Shown in pieces: positions 60,413 to 64,000 of a DNA stretch of 64,000 nt. The notes beneath the pieces were generated by a model, which searched no databases, was not told the origin of the DNA, and saw only the letters and a list, made by a program, of their open reading frames with translations. Source of the DNA: Anticarsia gemmatalis (Eukaryota > Arthropoda > Insecta > Lepidoptera > Erebidae); the NCBI RefSeq assembly GCF_050436995.1, contig NC_134757.1:11792501-11856500 (forward strand), read 5' to 3'. The stretch's first letter is position 1, and each line of letters begins with the position of its first letter. A program made the position numbers and the translations under genes.

Positions 60413-63050
60413 CTGGAATAAAGAAAATAATATGTTAATTTTTTGGTGTTTTAACAAACAATGATAAACATAGGAGTATTGGGATGACGACTGATTTATA
60501 TTTTTTAGTCCGTGTAGCAGATTGTGAAAAATAATAGCACATTTTTTTATTACGCATTTGACGTGGCACTTGGTGGGATTTCAATCTATAATCTATATCT
60601 ATTGGAAGCACATCACCAAAGGTATTATTAAGCAATTGGCCGTCCATTGATTACGTGATTTCATTTTTGGGCTTTTTAATAATAAAAATATAAAGACCCC
60701 CTCCCCCCTGTTGAAACTCACGTGATTAATGGACGGTCCCTAAAAATAATAATCAATCCTAATTGTTATCAGAAATTAGTAAGACTTGACAGAAACTAGA
60801 CTAACTAGACAAAAGATAGGTCTATGCTCTTATAAGTATAAGAGCATAGAACTATCATATAAGTTTTAAGTTATGTTGCTTACCAGTTGGAAAGGTATTT
60901 CCTTCCAGCTGCACTTCTCTCTAGCATTACATAGAAACTTGGCCGGCTTGAATGGTTGCTCGCACACATCCAGTCTGTTGTCCGGACAACGCATGTACAA
61001 CTGCGGCGGCTCGATGTCGTTGAGGGCATAACTAGAATGGAAATAAACACCAAGTTACAATGGGTAAGTAAATAAAATCGCTAAATATACATTTAACCTT
61101 AAGAATATCTAGTCAGAGTACAGAAACTATTTGCAATTTCCGTGTGGTTTAGGTCACCACGCCGCAACCGTTGCGTCGGGAGGTCGTGGGTTCGATTCCC
61201 ACACGGGACAATTATTTGTGCGATCCACAAATAATTGTTTTGGGTCTGGTTGTGCTTTGTGTCCGTTGCTTGTATGTTTGTAAAAGTCCCCGCGACACAA
61301 GAGCAATTCTTAGTGCGGGAGTGATCTTTTTAAGAAATTAAGAAGAAATCAAACATGATATCAATCCAACTCCTGAGCTCCACAACAATCCAATTTGACT
61401 GCCTCTCTGGCGAAGTAGTTTAGGTCGCCATGCCACTTCCATTGTGTCGGTAGGTCATGGGTTCGATTCCCACACGGAACAATTATTTGTGCGAGCCACA
61501 AATTATTGTTTCGAGTCTGGTTGTACTTAGTGTCCGTTGTTTGTATGTCTGTAAAAGTCCTCCGACACAAGAGCAATCCTTAGTGTGGGAATTGTCTTTT
61601 GAAAACAGTGGTAAATGTGTTATAATATGTTGATGACCCATTTGCCACTAGTTTGAAAAGACAAACAGCTCAGCCTCAACTGGCAGACCTGCCATTCATT
61701 ATTCAATTAATAATACCCTAAAAAAATATAATAATTATTAATCTTACCCTCCTCCCACACTAGCTCGGTGATATCTAGCGTGCACTGGCAGCCATGTAGT
61801 AGTCTTGGGACCATATAACTTCTTAACAATGTATGCATTCAGTGGTTCTGCTTGATCAGCCGGCAGTTCTATGTTGGTCTTCTTTGATATAGCGTTTAAC
61901 TGAAAGTATAAAAAAAAGAAGAATAATTATGATGATGTATTTTGGAGTTGTGTAGTTAGTAGACTTGACTGATAATTTTATTAGGTAAACATTAATTATT
62001 TATAAAAATATTTGTCACAAATCTCAAAAAGGAAAGGTTTAAGAAAATAACAATATGAATGAGTGTGCCAACACAAACAGTCCGAAAATTATATCAAAAG
62101 GTGGTCAGATAGCACCGAAAATCTCCAAATTTTTATAATGTGAGAGATCATTTCAAGTTGTTATTTTAAAAAGCAAACAATATATAAGCAATGGCATATG
62201 TGTAAACTATAATATATACAGCAGTGTCAGAAATGGTACAGAGCATCACTTAATATTTCTATATTCAACTTTCAATAAAACAAAAATTACATTTATCATT
62301 CAATACTTACTCTATTAACCCTCTTCAATTCACTAAGTTCATCATTATTGGTGTAAATGCCTGATGGCAAGGACTGAAAGAGGCCGATGACACAGTCAGT
62401 GTACGGAAACACTTGCGGAGAAGCTTCATTGACGAGTGTGCCTATGGTGATCTTGTATGTGAGGTTCCTGAAATAAAAAAATATATGTTACCTTATAATA
62501 TTTGAAAAGGATTAAATATAAATAAAAGTGTTGCTGTTGTTTTTTCGTTATATTTTTTCATATTTAAAATGAAATCAAAAAACTAATTAAATTGTTGTTG
62601 TTTTAACTTTTCTGTTTTTTTTTTTGCTTAATATACAGTAATTGATTACTACAAAGCTATCTATATTAAATAGGCGGAGTATTTTATTTTATCTTCTAAG
62701 TTACTCTTTCCTTAATAAAGTCTATGGAAACCACAATGAAAACTTTTTTTTTGCAAATTTTTCCTTTTTGCCTAAGCTCTGGATCCTTGAACGACATAGA
62801 AAGCTATTCAGCCTTATAAGATCAATAACTAGAAGAAGTTTCCTTGCTATATTTAGAACTTAGGAGGGGCAGTCTATTTAGAGGTCCAGTTAGAGTTTTT
62901 AATAAGATAATGGGTAAATTACCTGTGAAATCCTTCCAGTGAGAGCTCTTGGTTTATCACAACACTGAATTTACATGCCGATAAACCGCCGATACTAGAT
63001 AACAAACCAAACCCGATGAAAAACACTGTAAGATGTTTATTATGAAACAT
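60263..63050 (-). CDS. PIGX: PIG-X, stabilising subunit of GPI mannosyltransferase I (five exons, 244 aa)
   Basis: Joined exons 63050-62923, 62467-62311, 61899-61748, 61031-60884 and 60412-60263 give 735 bases, exactly 245 codons with stop; every junction has GT..AG and compatible phase. The product has a hydrophobic N-terminal signal (1-26), one N-glycosylation sequon (Asn44-Leu-Thr), the PIG-X-like LPSGIY (76-81) and LPVHARYHR (132-140) motifs, four clustered cysteines (161, 169, 180, 186), a lumenal domain and a C-terminal membrane segment (about 215-238) with a very short tail. Known of the family: PIG-X (yeast Pbn1) is an ER type I glycoprotein that binds and stabilises PIG-M, which adds the first mannose to the GPI precursor from dolichol-phosphate-mannose. 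Length is close to vertebrate PIG-X. The family call comes from motif recall, not a search. The gene is intact. Confidence 0.85.
60821..60850. repeat. Perfect 13 bp hairpin in PIGX intron 4
   Basis: TCTATGCTCTTAT and ATAAGAGCATAGA are perfect inverted repeats separated by AAGT. They lie 34 bases downstream of the exon 4 donor on the transcribed strand and would form a stable RNA stem-loop. Confidence 0.7.
60884..61031 (-). CDS. PIGX: PIGX exon 4
   Basis: Acceptor CCATTCTAG, donor CAACTG|GTAAGC. It encodes residues 146-195 with the four closely spaced cysteines of the lumenal domain and ends in phase 0. Confidence 0.87.
61140..61333 (+). mobile_element. tRNA-derived SINE, hairpin family, copy in PIGX intron 3
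   Basis: A tRNA-like head (B box GGTTCGATTCC near 61190) is followed by a 12 bp perfect inverted repeat (61209-61237) and a tail with GGTCTGGTTGTGCTTTGTGTCC. It lies antisense to PIGX. The same sequence occurs at 16.5, 33.3 and 61.4 kb here. Confidence 0.8.
61398..61603 (+). mobile_element. tRNA-derived SINE, hairpin family, second copy in PIGX intron 3
   Basis: Same head, hairpin and tail as the copy 65 bases to its left, but more diverged (for example CACAAATTATTG in the right hairpin arm). Two independent insertions fit better than a duplication because divergence is spread throughout. Confidence 0.8.
61748..61899 (-). CDS. PIGX: PIGX exon 3
   Basis: Acceptor ACTTTCAG, donor GGAGG|GTAAGA. 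It encodes residues 96-145 plus two bases of Gly146, including the family motif LPVHARYHR. Confidence 0.87.
62311..62467 (-). CDS. PIGX: PIGX exon 2
   Basis: Acceptor TTTATTTCAG, donor AGA|GTAAGT. It encodes residues 43-95, including the sequon NLT and the LPSGIY motif, and ends in phase 0. Confidence 0.87.
62923..63050 (-). CDS. PIGX: PIGX exon 1 (start codon and signal peptide)
   Basis: Begins with ATG at 63050 and encodes MFHNKH followed by a strongly hydrophobic stretch ending near Ala-Cys at 25-26, then the start of the lumenal domain. It ends CACAG|GTAATT, leaving two bases of a split Arg codon. Confidence 0.85.
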
Positions 63051-63159
63051 TTTTGGTAAAATAACGTGAAAATTTATAACTTTAGACTTTCTTGATAACT
63101 TTTGCCGTTTTATTCATACAATAAATGTGAAAATAGACACCGAATGATACTATCAGCTG

Positions 63160-63230
63160 TACTTGTATTGAAACAATTTGACAACTGAACTGACAAGTCT
63201 AACAACTGTCAAGATTAGTTTCGTTTAGGA
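63160..63230 (-). promoter_or_regulatory. Upstream region of PIGX with inverted TTGACAACTG/CAACTGTCAA motif
   Basis: About 120-160 bases before the PIGX start, TTTGACAACTG (from 63177) is followed by CAACTGTCAAG (near 63205) in inverted orientation. Motifs of the TTGACAGNTGTCAA type are common beside insect genes. No TATA box is evident. The role is inferred from position only. Confidence 0.3.
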
Positions 63231-63239
63231 ACGTAGGTA

Positions 63240-64000
63240 ATATAATTTTATAAAAAAAAAACATAATTAAAATACTAGTTTAGTAGACAGTTGCGACTCA
63301 AAAATAATCATAAAAGCATTTTTTTTTAAATGACTCTTGTAATGTTAATCGCCGTTAGGGGAACTAATAATTTATATCTATAATAGGTATGTAAGATCCT
63401 AGTAGATAAGTTTTACTCTATGTGCGTACGTTAGGTTAAGTATTATACCTACGGAACCATTTTCACTATAATAGAGTAAGCAATGCCATTCAGCTTTAGT
63501 CGTAGCTTAATTAAGGTTCCGATATCCCGGGCCTATCAAAGTGGGTTGCTCAAAATTCAAAATGTCCGGGAACTATGAATTGTACTAATAAGCCATCTTC
63601 AATAATATCTATTGTACTTACAAGCTTACGATTAAGCTTATCAGTACGTACGTGGGCCTTGAATTGTAGAAGGAAGCTAATTGATCTCTAAATAGTTACG
63701 ACAATGATTTTATTGAATTTACTTGAAGCAATTACTTGTTAATTCGTTTTGAGTGCTCTTACTACGGATGTGCTTGAAGTAAATTACCGGTGATCGTCGA
63801 CAACAAGTCTGCGCCCACCTTCACTCATTGACATCGTAGTTGCACCTATTTGACTGGAATCTTAGGATCGTAAGGAACCAAAGAAGAAAATAAATTATTG
63901 TCATTATAGCGTAAAAATATCGAATTTGTAAAAATCTCACCAAAATTAGGAAAATTTATTTAGTTTATACAGTTTTGAAGGTAAAGGCAAAAAGAAGAGC
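63240..64000. other. No gene seen
   Basis: AT-rich sequence upstream of PIGX. No start of a divergent gene is recognised. Confidence 0.45.

Noticed and set aside
62642..62863. 73-codon plus-strand frame in PIGX intron 1
   Set aside because: AT-driven, no conserved motif, and inside an intron of a well-supported gene.

Overview
This 64 kb window is an AT-rich stretch of animal nuclear DNA. It almost certainly comes from a moth or butterfly (Lepidoptera), probably a noctuoid, although that rank is inference. The evidence is intron-containing genes with GT..AG splice sites, sparse coding sequence, and a dense set of short interspersed repeats of types familiar from lepidopteran genomes. There is no bacterial, viral or CRISPR-type organisation.

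Only two protein-coding genes can be supported well, both on the minus strand at the right end. (1) A 3.9 kb coding exon (56402 or 56261 down to 52456) encodes about 1,270-1,315 residues of a low-complexity, Arg/Ser/Pro/Ala-rich, probably nuclear protein with an RPGRP AT-hook-like motif. The exon runs into a consensus splice donor, so the apparent stop is intronic and the gene continues leftward, probably beyond or deep within this window. Its 5' part is a CpG-rich island. (2) A complete five-exon gene (63050 down to 60263) gives a 244-residue type I membrane protein identified here as PIG-X, the ER subunit that stabilises the catalytic subunit of GPI mannosyltransferase I. All reading frames join across consensus splice sites.

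The remaining ~52 kb (1-52,400) has no gene I can prove. It holds a mosaic of SINE-like families: a family whose head resembles 5S rRNA; a tRNA-headed family with a conserved hairpin; a tRNA-headed family ending in a CAGCAGTGGGACAGTAATGGG-type tail; another tRNA-headed family; RTE/HzSINE-like tails; and several unnamed families. There is also a truncated LINE reverse-transcriptase C-terminus at 843-1148, and a 1.26 kb fold-back element (42370-43633) with 378 bp inverted arms and a SINE in its loop. Much of this space could be introns of genes whose exons lie outside the window.

Scattered in it are candidate regulatory sites: a TATA box followed by a GC-rich putative first exon with a splice donor (5035-5128), a CpG-rich block ending in a strong donor (13380-13734), a minus-strand TATA-like promoter with a 21 bp palindrome (41720-42010), three cAMP-response elements in 38 bp (21134-21171), two CCAAT-box clusters (21834-21911 and 45114-45170) and an inverted pair of POU octamers (26317-26355). 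The two genes show no functional link. I found no previously undescribed multi-gene system. The most unusual items are the 5S-like SINE families, the fold-back element, the palindrome cluster next to an unexplained reading frame at 24.8-25.3 kb, and the clustered promoter-type motifs with no attached gene.
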